From Marsupella aquatica (lineage: Eukaryota > Marchantiophyta): 64,000 nt of DNA. The stretch is taken from positions 8,494,001 through 8,558,000 of the forward strand of contig OZ316897.1 of assembly GCA_973895155.1 (NCBI GenBank). The letters run 5' to 3'. How positions within the stretch are numbered: position 1 is the first letter of the stretch; every line of letters starts with the position of its first letter. Below are positions 11,690-24,220 of the stretch, piece by piece. A program made the translations under genes and the position numbers. The notes below the pieces were generated by a model. The model did no database searches. It was not told the DNA's origin and worked only from the letters and a program-made list of their open reading frames with translations.

Positions 11690-12410
11690 ATATATATAGC
11701 ATGTTCATCCTGGAACAAGCTTTATTTTTTGTCTTGCAGTGAGTGTGTAAATGATTATTGCATAGTGTTGGATAGGATTGAGTAGGAAAAATATTGAGCG
11801 TGCCAAGTAAAAGTACATGTTAAGGAAAAATATGAGTGCACAAGTCTTGAAAAGTTGAGCACATAAGGTACAGATTCACTCTTGTTTCAACGACACTCAA
11901 ATCATTCAAAAACTGTGCACATAAGGTACAGAAGATACTCCCTTGCCTTAGGTAATGACAAGAAAAACCATAAGCTTGGCAAATAAAAGTTTGAGGAGGA
12001 CTTCAAGCAAGAGGAGTCCACTTCTCAAAGTACCAATTCTCTCTCATTCACTAGAATTGCAAGAAATTCCATAAAATCTCCTAAAGCTTTTGACTTCATT
12101 GCATTGAGAACTCAATGTAGTGGGGAAGGAGAGCTCTAGCATAGGAAGATAAAAAAAACACATAGAGGGGTGCCAAAGTAATCTTAAATGTAGATTATAC
12201 AAGTGATGCACCTTGTTATGGCATATTCAAGTAAAAATGTGGCATATTGAAGTGAAAATATTGACAAAAATTCTTAGTAAGGCAAAACATTGAAAGGTGG
12301 AATGACCATGCTGCCAACCCAGCTGCCAAACTAATGTAATAGTCATTTACACATCACTACAAGACATAAAATGAAGCATGTACTAGGATGAACATGCTAT
12401 ATATATATAT
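11690..12410. mobile_element. About 720-bp element with terminal inverted repeats of about 70 bp
   Basis: The left end, 11,690-11,760, runs 'atatatatagcatgttcatc', 'gtcttgcagtgag', 'gtaaatgattatt'. The right end, 12,339-12,410, is its reverse complement with roughly 80-85% identity ('agtcatttac', 'actacaagacataaaatgaa', 'gatgaacatgctatatatat'). The interior is non-coding. This fits a non-autonomous DNA transposon. The TA-rich outer edge hides any target duplication. Confidence 0.65.
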
Positions 12411-12497
12411 GCAACACTCATGTGGAAATGTTACCTTCTCTATTCCAAGGAGGACCATATGCTCGGTCTCGATAAGTACTTGAAACCTTTTTTATTA

Positions 12498-12615
12498 AAT
12501 GTTAGATATTGCTCTAGTCTTGTGACTCTTGAGCTAACATTAGCTAAGTCCTAACCCGAGTTAGACTAACTGTGGTTAGCTCAAGAGTCACAAGACTAGA
12601 GCAATATCTAACATT
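12498..12615. repeat. Perfect 41-bp inverted repeat with 36-bp spacer
   Basis: Arm 1 (12,498-12,538) is an exact reverse complement of arm 2 (12,575-12,615). The arms begin 'aatgttagatattgctctag' and end '...tctaacatt'. A transcript would fold into a 41-bp perfect stem. It could be a tiny foldback transposon or a source of small RNA, and the sequence alone does not decide. It lies about 90 bp outside the 720-bp TIR element. Confidence 0.95.
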
Positions 12616-12709
12616 AAAGACCATTTCTCTATGATGTGATGAGTTAAATAGTACTTTTGGGTCTGCACAATTGGAAGGTACTTGATGAGTATAGTGTCTT
12701 ACAGGCAGG

Positions 12710-13440
12710 ATGGATCTCACATTTTGCAGCCAAATCTGTTACTTTTTGTGGCCAAACAATCTCACATTCACGGCCAAATATTCTCACAATTTGCAGAAAA
12801 ACAATCTCAGATCTCGAATTGAAAGAATCTCAGATTTTGCAGCTTCACATTTTGCGCAATTGAGCTCGGGATCTCAACACATTGAGACAATGCATTCCAT
12901 ATCGTGTCAGATGCTGAATGAATTGTATAGTTGGGGTCCATTCCTTAAGATCGAGAATGGTACATCCATCTCTTGTGATCATTTGTGTATTGTTGGGGTC
13001 CATCATGCTGTTGTGATCATTTGTATATTGTTGGGGTCCATCATGCATCACGATGCGGGAGAGGCCTGGCGTGAGAAATTGTTTATTGGGGTCCATCACG
13101 CCTCAAGATCTAGGAACGGGCATGTGAAATTGTACATTGATAATTGGGTCCATCACGCCTGAAGATGCAGGAGAGGCCCGATGAAGGAGGCGCCCATCGA
13201 TTTTATAAGATTGTCACTTGTGTCGTTAGATCAAAGCAACTATTTACAGATGCAGTTTCAAAAGATTGTCACTTTGGCAATTTTCAGAAGATTGCAGCTT
13301 GTATTTCTCATCTTTGGATTGACAAGAAGCAACTACCTATAGACGCGATTTCAGAAGATTGTCACCACTCTTATCTCATTCTTAGATCAAAGTATCTATT
13401 GGAAGCATCTACCTACAGGTGCAATTTTTGAAGATCGCCT
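12710..13440. repeat. Cluster of short diverged tandem repeats
   Basis: Three consecutive arrays are visible. At 12,715-12,850 there are units of about 30 bp around 'ctcacattttgcagcc' and 'ggccaaa'. At 12,960-13,170 there are four occurrences of 'ttgggg/tccatca(t/c)gc'. At 13,200-13,435 there are about three units of 70-95 bp around 'agattgtcac' and 'tagatcaaagcaact'. No gene was recognised. Confidence 0.6.
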
Positions 13441-14055
13441 GAACACTTTGAAAATACTCTGATAAAAATTGCAAACTCTGACTCTTTGCTCTAGGGATGG
13501 AATATTATGTTAGCCGAAAGTAAATGCTAAATAATTTTACAATTCATTTGGCAAAACAGATACGTACATTGCAGTTTTTTGGACTTGTGAGCAGAAGAGG
13601 TTCCATATAGATACTTTGCCCACTGGTCTACCAAATGGAATCAATTCCATTACTTGAAGAGTCCAGGCAGCGAGGATGCAGAGGCCTGCGACAATTTTGC
13701 ATCTTGTGTGGGTTCTCTTCATTTTTTCTTCTCGTCTTGCCCATCAATCTCGTTTTCACTCCATCATGTCGTGCTACGGTTTGTGTTTTAGTCTTTAAAA
13801 AATCTGCAACAGGGTCTCACAAGAGAGCAAAACACATGATTGGCTCCATGGGTGTCTCTTATTTCAAGGTTTGTGAGTCAGTGTTCCCTATTCTTGAGTT
13901 CTGTCCTCCTTGCGGGTATTTGACTTTGCTTATGCTCTTGTTGTAGTGTTTTTTCATCATTGACCAGTCCACGAGCACTGCTTCTAGTAGCTGAGCTGCT
14001 GAAAAAGGCTAGACTCTGGGTTTGGTTTCAGAATACTGAGCCAGTTATAATAGAT

Positions 14056-14810
14056 CCGGGGAAGCTCAAATTGTGTCAGACTTTCTCAAGATTGTTAAGA
14101 AAGAGTTGTCTTCTAGCACAGATCCCTATGGTGTTTTGGAACTCATTCTGGTCAAGCCTAATGGTGAGAAAGCTTTGGCAAAGGATGATATTGAATCATT
14201 GTTGAGCATTGTTTCTTATGATGCACCTTTGTCTCTTGCACCAGTAGAAAAACCAGTAATCAAGAAAACAATATACATATGTGAGTGTTGAACTGCTGCC
14301 TTTGCAGACTTTTACACATACAGCAATTGACTCTAATGCATTTTGGAGAATAAGGGCTCTGCCCTCATCAATGTTACTGAGCCAATAAAAGAGTAACAAA
14401 ATTCAAGCACCTTGTAGATGGAGGTAAGTATTATATTTACTCACGATATGAGATAGCAATGCTTGATGAGGTCCGTTGGCAGCAACGAGAGGACCAGGCA
14501 ATGGAGATAGAGGTTGCACGTGCTCTCAAGGCATTTTTGTTGCAAGAGATTGGAAAGTCAGTGGTGTCCCTGGCAACTGACCTGGCACACCCAGGTGGCA
14601 TTGTTGCACAGGAATGAGAGACAATTTTCCGAGTTGGGACGCTATTTATTTGTGTGAAGTGAAGCATGATATAAGTTTTGAAAATTAAAGGAGTTTCCCC
14701 AACGTATTGAGAAATTCTGTGACCTGCTGCCTTTGTTACCTGCTGACTACTATTTTGGAGTGAACCGGGTGGTGGGTGAGGCCTGTGGGATGTGGTTTCC
14801 ACCTCTTGTC
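14056..14810 (+). pseudogene. Coding-like segments of an unrecognised protein, probably a broken or unspliced gene fragment
   Basis: Three open segments look protein-like rather than random. The first, about 14,056-14,280, includes FLKIVKKELSSSTDPYGVLE and then LVKPNGEKALAKDDIESLL. The second, 14,381-14,617, is 79 codons: KFKHLVDGGKYYIYSRYE, then REDQAMEIEVARALKAFLLQ, ending at TGA. The third, about 14,690-14,810, includes EFPQRIEKFCDLLPLLPADY and then FGVNRVVGEACGMWFPPLV. They lie in different frames and I found no clean set of splice sites joining them, so decay or an expressed-gene copy carried by a transposon are both possible. The family was not recognised, so no function is offered. Confidence 0.35.
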
Positions 14811-16450
14811 CAATAAGAGGCTCAGCGCTTGGGATTGATATGTGTATACCATTTGGGGATGCAATATTCAGTAGAGGAGGGGCCTCTCTCTGACTTTATT
14901 ATCCTATGGCTAGTTGATTTCATCGGAATAGAATAGATTGAGGATGCAATCCAACTTATGATCAAGTATGAGAGCTATGATCGATGGAGTGCTAAGGAGA
15001 AAGGTCCTAGACCAGATTTGATACTTTGTTTCTAAAGGTGTTTTCATAGAGACTTTCTGTCCTGTTCCTATGCACAATTGTTCATAAGCCTTTTCATTTG
15101 ACATGTTTAAGCCCCAAACCTTCCAAACCCCACTTCTGTCCTTGCTTGTGTCCCAATTGCACTACACCCACAAACCTCCTTGACTCTTCCTTAACCTCAT
15201 CACAAAAGTGGATTGTATATCCATTTGTAATCCAAATTTGTTAGTGTAATAAATGTATATCAAACTGACAACTGTTTTGGATATTGACTTCCATTTTGCA
15301 TTATATGCATATATCCTTAATGTCAATGTGATTGTATATCCAATATTTTAGGTGAACATTATTGACCAGGTGTCATAGAAATGATATCAACAAGATGTAA
15401 AAATTTCCACTAGTCATACAAAATCAACTATACACCAAAATAATCCAAAATGTTTTTTGTGCCTCCCAAGCCCCCACAATACTGTCTTAGTGCCCTCGTT
15501 GACTCATTTTCAAAATGGGGTTTTAAGGTCTTGGTCAATTGATGTCCAATAAACTGATAAAATGTATTCAACCACTTAATGAAGGTCCATGAAATCTTGC
15601 AATAATCTAAATAGTTCTGCAACCAATTTTGGGACCTGTGATCAAGGAATTGAACAGATGGTCTGCAATTGCAGACACTTGAAATAATCTAACCCTTCCA
15701 TTATTTACAATCTTACAAAACCTTAAAGTGGTGGATTCCTTGTTAAGAAACATCAAAACAGTCAGTAGTAGAAACCTATCTTTAATCCCAACCAGTTAAA
15801 ATACTTTTAAAGAGTCTTTCCTTCTTTCACCTTCCAAGCCCACCTGCATCCCACTCGATCCCGCTCTTCCCATGGTAGATCGTCCTCTCTGTGTCATTTT
15901 TGCCACAATTAATTGTTTTCATCTGATTAGGAATTCCTTCTTCCCTTGTATTTTTGTCAAAGCTCTCCTGCCCCTGGACTTCCTATTCATCTTGTCTCTT
16001 CATTTCTTCTTCCCTTTCATCACTTCTCTTCAAGGAGCTACTATTTACGATGAATAATAGGGACATTTTTTAGAGTAGGCAAGGAATTTGTTTAGAGTAG
16101 GCAAGGAATAATAGGGACAGACCCACAAGTATATGAACTTACTTGAGTTCACATGGTGGGTCACCGGCCTGTTTCCACTGACTTCACTTCAGTCTACCTA
16201 GATGCCTCCGGCCTGCCTTCTTACTTTGCAATCTCATTCCTGATGCAGGGTTACCAGGTCATTATGCCTTGCTGTCAAATAAATTACTCTCGAGACAGAA
16301 AAAAACTTACTGGCCTTCTCTCATTTCCTTTTCTGTTTCCTTCACACTTCACTTCTTTTCCTTTTCTCCCCTTCTTCTCTTGGTTTGTTTCTTGAGGGTT
16401 TGGTACCCTTTGGATTGAATTTTCACCTCCTTTTCTTTTATTATGGCTCT
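14811..16450. other. Intergenic AT-rich stretch, no gene recognised
   Basis: Only short chance frames occur. A 30-bp local duplication ('gagtaggcaaggaat') occurs at about 16,073-16,110. Pyrimidine-rich tracts (tttctcttc...) lie at 15,940-16,030 and 16,320-16,430. Confidence 0.4.
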
Positions 16451-16479
16451 CTCTCCCATTCTTCTCTCATATACAAGAC

Positions 16480-16860
16480 ACTGCCAAAGAACAAAAAGTG
16501 CCAAACCCGGAGACAAGATCCCAAAGGGCAGGATACCCACTTAAGGGGAGAGAACAAGGGGGAGACCCCAGGACGATCAAAGAGCCCAAAAGTCTGCTAG
16601 TTTCACACAATGGCAAAGGGACTTAAGCCCTCCTCAGCAGTAAACTGAAAAGCCTAGTAAAGCTCAAGAGAAAACTGCATAGGCGATTCATGAAGTAGAA
16701 TTTGTCTAGAGACCCTATAACCAATAGCCTCGGCCCTCTGCAGGATAGTGAATGTCTGAGCCCTTTATAGTGCAACATACACCCATTGTCTAAAGAAGGC
16801 AATGAGGACAAAAACTGAGGGATAAGGCCCTCACTTGATTGTAAAAGATTGCACATGAGT
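16480..16860. repeat. Dispersed repeat, copy 1
   Basis: This shares word order with 34,215-34,450. Here it reads 'ggacgatcaaagagccca' then 'aaactgaaaagcctagtaaa'; there it reads 'ggacgaccaaagagccaa' then 'aaactgatgagcctggtaga'. It is probably the tail of a decayed retroelement. No coding signal was recognised. Confidence 0.45.
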
Positions 16861-17070
16861 GTAGAAAACGATCAAAGGTAGGGTGTAGAGCCTCAAAGAG
16901 CTCCAAAAGGACAGTAAAACAAGTTTCTAGGGTGGCAGGCAATATATGTTTCTCACTTAAAGTGCTTGCCTTGGTTGCAGACTGGCCAGGTAAATGGACA
17001 GCAACTGCAACATGGCTCCCTTCTACCTGCTTTCTGTGTTGGCTTTCCCCTACCCATTTGATACCAGTTC

Positions 17071-17345
17071 ATGCACTCCGCATGTTCCCTTGTGACTAGT
17101 GTGATTCTGAGTTTGAAGGGAAAAGTTGACCATCCTAGTCTTGGGTCATGCACTTTCCATGCCTCTCACAGCTACAGGTCATGCAGTCTACATGCCCATC
17201 CCTGTCCATACTTCCAAATCATCCAGTTTACATGTGTGCCTGCCAAGCAATTCCACTCGTTCCCACTATACACTCATGCAATTTACATGTGTGCCTTCCA
17301 AGCAATTCCACTTGTTCCCACCTTACACTGTCCAAATCTCTACAT
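17071..17345. repeat. Short tandem repeat of about 57 bp, two clear units
   Basis: The words 'tttacatgtgtgcctgccaa' and 'gcaattccac(t/c)(c/t)gttccc' recur at about 17,226 and 17,282, with looser relatives upstream. The 97-100 codon open frames here are by-products of the repeat. Confidence 0.6.
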
Positions 17346-18084
17346 CAGTCTGGAGCTTCTCTAACAATACCATGAGAACAATAGTTTGGAGGAATTGGAG
17401 TCCGGCGCTCAATGTGACCTTGCAGTGAAGGTAGGCTGGAAACATGTGTGGGCACTTCCAGAAAAGGTTTTTCTTTTGGGGGGAAATCAAATTCCAGACA
17501 AGAAACCCTAAATGACGGTATATGAGGCAAATTGGCCCCCCAAAACGGTGTCACCTGTTGAAATAGGTTGTGCAAATACATGTTTGGGCTCGGCATCAGT
17601 GAAATACAGGGAGAACTAGACTGAGAAAACCTTGTGGCCCAAACAAATTAAGGTGGCCACATTCTAAAGTCTGGAAGCAAGTAAAAAATAATAATTTACC
17701 CATTTCACCCTTTTCTAGAAAGGCACATTTTGAGACTGGATGCCAAATTTCTTTAGTTGTACTATTTTTGGGGGGAAACCTGGTTACCAGTAGGGTCCAA
17801 ATTCGTCACAGATGGGTAATTGAAGACCTGAAGCGTTGTGAATAACTGATCCCAATGTCAGTAGACTGTGACTAAAAGTTTCCTGCACGAGCGTTGTTAT
17901 TGAGCTGTGTGAAAACTCAAATTAGTTTGCTACAGAAAGATGCTTCCAATGAAAGATTTGGTAGACTGGGGTCTGGCTAGAACGCTGGTTAGCTACGCAT
18001 GAGCAAGCATTCAACCTTCTATCGACAGATCGACTCCTTACGCTTTAATTTTGGACTGCTTGCTGCATCGAGCCTCGTGCTGGA

Positions 18085-18565
18085 TGCATTCAAATTTCTC
18101 TCGCTTGAGTCAGGCTGCATCGAATTCTAATCAAATTTCTGTTCATTCTTGTGAACACTACAAGCTTTTGTCAATTTCAAAGCAAACCCTCAACCTTTAA
18201 GTAAACCCAGAAGATCACTCGATTCACCAGAGATTACACTGGGCCTTTGAAGTGAATCGATTGAGGGCACAAATAGATTTCTGTCGCTTGAGTCATTCCA
18301 ATCGAAATTCTGCAAGCTCAAGAATTTCTACGGTTTCCGTGAGCACTACAATGAAATTGGCAACAGCTAATTTCTAAGCAAACTGAAGCCCAGAATTTTG
18401 CTCGAAATCGTGAGAACTTCACCAGACATTACACTTTGGCCTTGGATGTGAATCAAGTGAGGACACAATCAAAATACAATCGAAATTCTGAGTACTGTAA
18501 TGAAATAGGCTTTGCTATATGCCAGTTTCAAAGCAACCGAAATCACAGAATTTTGCTCGATATCG
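18085..18565. repeat. Diverged tandem repeat, about three units of 120-180 bp
   Basis: Units share 'cactacaa', 'atttcaaagcaa(a)cc', 'cacagaattttgctcga', 'agacattacactttgg(c)cc' and 'gtgaatcaagtgagg'. The words recur in the same order at about 18,150-18,260, 18,340-18,460 and 18,500-18,565. No protein coding was seen. Confidence 0.55.
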
Positions 18566-21500
18566 AAATAGAATCAAACTGAATCGATCCGATGCGTCTG
18601 GTGAAATCAGGTGGACTTTTGGAATCCTTCACAAGTGTTGAAGTCTTGACGGATGTTCTGAAACTCTGCCTCAATAAATGGGTGATAAAGCTCAAGACTG
18701 CATTCGTGTTTCGCTCCTCCTTTCCGAAAAGAAAATTCAAGCCTTTCTTTCCTGGTGCGTGGGCCCCAAAAGACGCTTAACTAATTTAGCACTACTGGGA
18801 AAGAAAAAGCACAACAGTCCCGAAATGGACACTGTATACGGTTACGTATATCAGATTGTGTAAGTACGGCATGCCCTGACCCAAAGAGACGGAGACGCGT
18901 GTTGACAAAACGAAACAGTCACCTTATTGGTCAGAGAGAAGTTTACCCAAGTACTGTAGATCAGGTTACTAGGGGTAGGTCGTAAAACCCCTTCAATTGA
19001 CTGGTGTTACTTTGATGAGTCCAGTCAAGGTCGCGGAGCATATTTTAGTAAACCGCCACTGGCCATATATAAAGGGGAAGTGTCCAATATTTCTCCATTT
19101 TTCCTCTCACTTTTCTCCTCTACCATGCCAGTCCAAAAAAATTAATTTTAATGGTGAAACCTGGTGGATTAAAAGCTTGTGGTGGTTTAATTAAGATTAG
19201 CCCAAGTACCAGTTTACATACATGTACAGGAAGGGTTTTTCCACCCAGACTCTCTAAGCCCATCCCTACTCACGAACATTATCTACCAGAGCAATTATTG
19301 TCAATGGTTTCACTCTATGGAGTAATTTATGAATGGTAGATCATGATCACAAATTATAGTATAGATTTGGGAAATGAAGTGCTCACTTATTGTCTCAATT
19401 AGCCTGGCACAGGTGTTGTTGGGGCCATGTCATTGTCATGAAAATGTGATCTAGATGGACTATTGATGCAAGTGTGGGAGGAAAAGCAGAAGTTATGCAA
19501 ATGGTGACAAAGTTGGAGGCTGGGTGGGGGTCAGGCTCCACGCCTAAACCACCCAAGGCATGGCAAGGTGGTAATCCAAGGCATGGCAAGGTTGTTGATT
19601 ACCACAGTTACAGAAATCACAGTTAGATAGCCCATTTAGATATTTGAGGGCTTCAGATTCAAAGTACAAGAAGCGTGACAGTGAGTAAATTACTCCATGT
19701 ACAACATACAGGGCACCCATCTCCCAGGCCATCTCCTTGCAGGTAGCCATGAAGATACAGGGCATCAAAGCAAAATGGTGGGTTTTTTTGGTCCTCTTAA
19801 ACCTTGGGAGATTTAATACTCATACATGAATCTAAGAAATTTAGATTAGGATTATTCCTGACATTACCCTTGAAATGATGCTCCCATTGGAGGAGCCTGT
19901 GAACCATGAAATGCTCCATATTGACGGTGACACCGTTTAGGGTAAACCCACCTTCATCATTGACACCCTGCTTGTTTCCAAAAGTTTTTAACAACAGGGT
20001 TGACCTTCAATATCTCCTTTGGAATCCTACAAAATCTACTCTTTTTGGGCTGGTCATAAGCTGTTTGGAAAGATCTTTCCAATTAGTCTAACATGTCTCA
20101 ATTTAAAAGATCATTCCATCATTCACTTCCACAGTCTGAGTTCTCAAAGTTTTTGAGCAGCTGACTCTAGCATTCTGTCTCTCCCCAAACATCCCATGGA
20201 ATCTGAATTTTGTTGTTTTGTTAAATAGAGATTGGAAGGATGTTTCCCACTACCAAAGAACTGCCATTTTTAATAGAAAAATTGAGAGACATACAAATTT
20301 GCAAATCCCTTTCTCTCATTTTCTTTTCTGCATTTTCACTCATAAACGTAATATTAATGTTATATGAGCAAGAAAAGAGAGTTTTGCTTTAGTCCATTTC
20401 CCTTGTATCGAAGCATCTTGGCAAAAATGGAGGTTTATCTAGACTTCGATCAAGCAAATACCTCTAAAAAGTATCATTCACAGGTAACGCCTGACATACT
20501 GTAAAACATTGCTGGTCCAAGATCCTCTTGGTGAGAACGCGTGGGACATAATGATGATTTCCGACACTAATTAATTTCGACACTCTAGTCCCCGACCATA
20601 GTCTTAAATGACCTCTCTGCCAAAGCTGCAAGCAGACCCGATTCCTTGCTGACAAACAAATGAGTGGTGTTAATTTAGGCAAAACACTGCTGGATTGGCT
20701 TCCTTATAGTAAATTGAGATTCGAGTTCATTAGCTGCTCTACAGTCAACACAAATTTGCAATAATCACCGTACATTTGAACTCGAGAGTCAGTCAAATGG
20801 ATAGTCAGTCAGTTTGTAGGACAATAACTATGCAACAATAAGCATCAATGTATCAATGAAGACAAACTCTCTTACTGTGCATCCCAGAAGTTATTATCCA
20901 ACAAGTTGACCGATGATATCTTCTCACTAGCCCTGACTTGTGTAACGATTAGGCTAATGAATGGAGTCCCACGAAGTGACTTTATTGATTGCTGATTTGG
21001 AACTTTTGTTTGTTATCGTTCACTGAGAAAAGCTGCCCACAACTGGAGCCTTCACCTTATTATAGGCCGACATTATTATTCTTGTGACCTTTTGGATTTC
21101 AGAAACAAACAAGGTCGAAACGTTCTTTTCCTATAATAGGAGATTAAGAGGATGCTGGCACTGGACAGGATTCTGGTCAACGAATCTTTTTCTCCTTCGG
21201 AAATAGATAGAGTAAAGGTAAGTAATTAGCTAGAGAGAGAGAGAGAAAAAAAGTAATTATTATGTTACGTGGGTCGTGTGAACAGGTTTCAAGTTGAAGC
21301 CCAGATGGACTTCAATTGCAAACCCAGATGGACTTTTATAGTTGAGATAGACTCCAACAAAACTCCCTTTTCTGATTAGATGATACATACTGCACAAGAG
21401 AATGAAACATAAACCGAAAACAAGAGTAGTTTTTCCATGCACCCTAACCAACTAAACAGTGTTAATTTTTGGTACACTTGTGCATTTGTTTAGAAACTTC

Positions 21501-22085
21501 TGATTTTTGTGTAATCTCAAAATTTCCAGCATGTTCTCTCATGTCCAATCTATTACCTCACTTAGTTTGAGATTTTTTTGAGATCTTTGACCCTGTTTTA
21601 TATGAGCACAAAAATTGTCAGATATTTTAAACCAACTACCAACTGACTCTTCAATTTTATGAAGGAGACTAAGTAATTCGGGCATGAGCGGCAGATTACC
21701 ACTTTTGGGAAGGATGCCTCATTTTTGTGAAGGAAGTCCTAAGTATTTGGGCATGCAAGATAATTATTAACTCTTACATGGTTTACTAACAAGATAATGC
21801 TAGTAACACTAACTTTGGTTAAGATGATTGAATCCAAAGTAACATTATTTCTTAACAATTATTCTTTCCCACTTTTCTTTAAAGTGCTAGTGAAACATGG
21901 GTGATTTTGAGTAAATGAACACTACTATCTTGTGGATTTATTTTTTGAAAATATTTTTCCAGTCTTGAAGCCTGAAAAATTAGTGTTCTGAGAGAATTAG
22001 TGCAAGTAACACTAAGTCATGGTACAGCCCAAAAGTTTATGCCCTCAAATTAGTGTAAGTCGAGGTGTAAGTAACAGTACATATC
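18566..22085. other. Intergenic stretch, no gene recognised
   Basis: About 3.5 kb of mixed-composition DNA with only short chance open frames (60-75 codons) on both strands. A short GA run lies at about 21,231-21,250. Small local repeats around 'ccaaggcatggcaaggt' occur at 19,552-19,593. Confidence 0.4.
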
Positions 22086-22140
22086 CTGCCCCCAAAAGTG
22101 GTCAAAATCATTCATCTGCTCCAAAAAATAATTTGATTAA

Positions 22141-22282
22141 TTTTGAGGAATGATGCGAGAAATGATAATGAGATTCCTCTCTATAGAATGAATGGGTGCA
22201 TCTCTATATATAGTCTCCGTCCGAGTTATCCTATACGGTAACTATGGTTAAGGTAACCATGGAGTCTAGTTAGGGTATAACA
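22141..22282 (-). repeat. LTR (3' LTR of the minus-strand element)
   Basis: 142 bp, adjoining ATTAA on its outer side and the polypurine tract on its inner side. It contains a TATA-like 'ctatatatag' core. It differs from the partner LTR at 22,142 and about 22,158. Confidence 0.9.
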
Positions 22283-23789
22283 CTCCCCCTTGGCTATATA
22301 GTGATAACTATGTAGACAAAAAGTCTTCTAACTAGATTATCATGCTTATAAACATGGCATGATTTGAGTACAAATGAGGAAGGTACTGCCTAGTTAAAAC
22401 CTTTAACAGCTCTAAAAAACTCTATCAGGGTAACAGAGAAAAAAAAAATCTCGACTCTAAAGGAAAAAGAGTACAGCCCTGTTGGTCCTCAAGTGAATCC
22501 GGTGGTATGTGGAGTTAACAGCAACAACTCCACTCCGTCAAAATGAACAAGTTGTCGTATCCTCAACGACTCAACAACAACGCGACATGTCTCCAAATCG
22601 CTCACCATCGCGTATACATCCGCACATACATCCTCGCATCGAATACAAATTAAAACATATATGAAAAAAATGGTTAGTAATTAAGTTATTATCATAAAAT
22701 CACTTGTCCGTGGCTCATCTGTGCAAAGTGTAAAGTATAATAATAAATAATGTCATCTCGTGCAACTGAGTGCGTAAAGTATGGGATGTAAAAAGTCCAA
22801 AAAATATGATCTCCCCCTCAAAACAAGGTTTCGAGGAATATATTATTCTCGTAAAACTCAAATATCAAAACTCTCCCTTAGAGTTCAAGGACTCCTAATT
22901 AGATTCTTAAATAGAGGGTTCTTGTGCAAAATGCACAATTCGCAAGCGTGTGTAGTCGACACACAAAGAAATCTCTCAATCTTAGATTTCAAAAACATGT
23001 AGTATCAAATAGTTTTTATATGAAAAATAATCTGCAGCACCAAAAGGTGTGTGTATAATATGGCACGTCTGCCCTGCACGTCTGCAGTTCTCATATTTTG
23101 ATAAAAAGTGTCAAGTCAATATAACTTCACAAATAACCCTGTGGAATCCAAACATTCAGTCGAACGTCCATGTGTGTCATAGCACAGAAAAATGCTAGCT
23201 CAAAATGATTCGCTATCTTGCGGAGTAAAGTGATATTCATAAACGTCAAACAACTCCGCATAAAAGTAGTTTAGAGCTAGTGATAGTCAAAAGATCCCAC
23301 TTAATGACCAAGTACCAAAATTTTCTCGTAGTGGGTAAATCAAGTGTGATTGGGGTTTGAGAAAATAAACTTTCTCCCCCTAAATATGCATTTTATGCAT
23401 ATATTATAGTTGAAAGCTAGAATTAAGTTGGACCGGACAAAGTTATGGGGTTTGCCCATATTAACCCCTCATTACCCATTTTGATTTGAGTTTACTTCGG
23501 GTTTCTAAATATTTGCAGTTAAACCCCTAAAGGGTTATTGATTATCCGCTTTTGGATATGGCCGGAAACTAAGGTCATGGAACTAACCTGAAGTACTGTA
23601 CCTTAGATTATTCTGGATCTTTCGTGAGAAACATATCTGCCATCGATCACTGGATCTCAGAAAATCTATACCTTATCAAAATACCTCAAAAACTAGGTCA
23701 TAGAGCGTGGTTAAAGGTATGGTATTAGTTCCATACTTAAAAACTATCATCCCACCGAACAATGGCTATAAAAGCTCTTGTTTGAGTTG

Positions 23790-24220
23790 TTTATGGTGTA
23801 AAGGCCATGAAGATAAGACCCTTAAGTAAGATATTGCCCTAATGTAGGGTGTAAATGGGTGTAAACCCATGTCAATCGGTGTAAAAGTTGTAAATGGACA
23901 ATTTACACACAAAAAGTGTATGGACCAAAGTTTACTCCCCCTGATGGTGTAAATTGGTGTAAACCAGTGTAAATGCTATAAGCAAGTGTAATCTGGTGTA
24001 ACCAGTGTAAACAAGTATAAACCCAATGTAAAGCATGGGATTATACAATGGTAAGACATACACCAGTGTAAACTGGTGTCATGAGGTATAATCTAGAATG
24101 GTATCATTAGGTGTAAACTAGGGGTGTAAAATGGTGTAAAAACCATTTTGTGATTGAAATGGGTGTAACAACCACTTTGTAAATGGAAAGTAGAGGTATT
24201 TGGTATAAAACCATTATTTC
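23790..24220. repeat. Low-complexity GTGTAAA-rich tract inside the LTR element
   Basis: Words of the type 'ggtgtaaa(a/c)' and 'ccagtgtaaa' recur dozens of times with irregular spacing. A related ATGTAAA-rich tract continues to about 24,400. It explains the lack of coding frames in this part of the element. Confidence 0.75.

Noticed and set aside
13635-13946. 103-codon frame with a hydrophobic stretch
   Set aside because: Low-complexity F/L/C-rich reading with no start context, no family motif and no neighbours supporting it.
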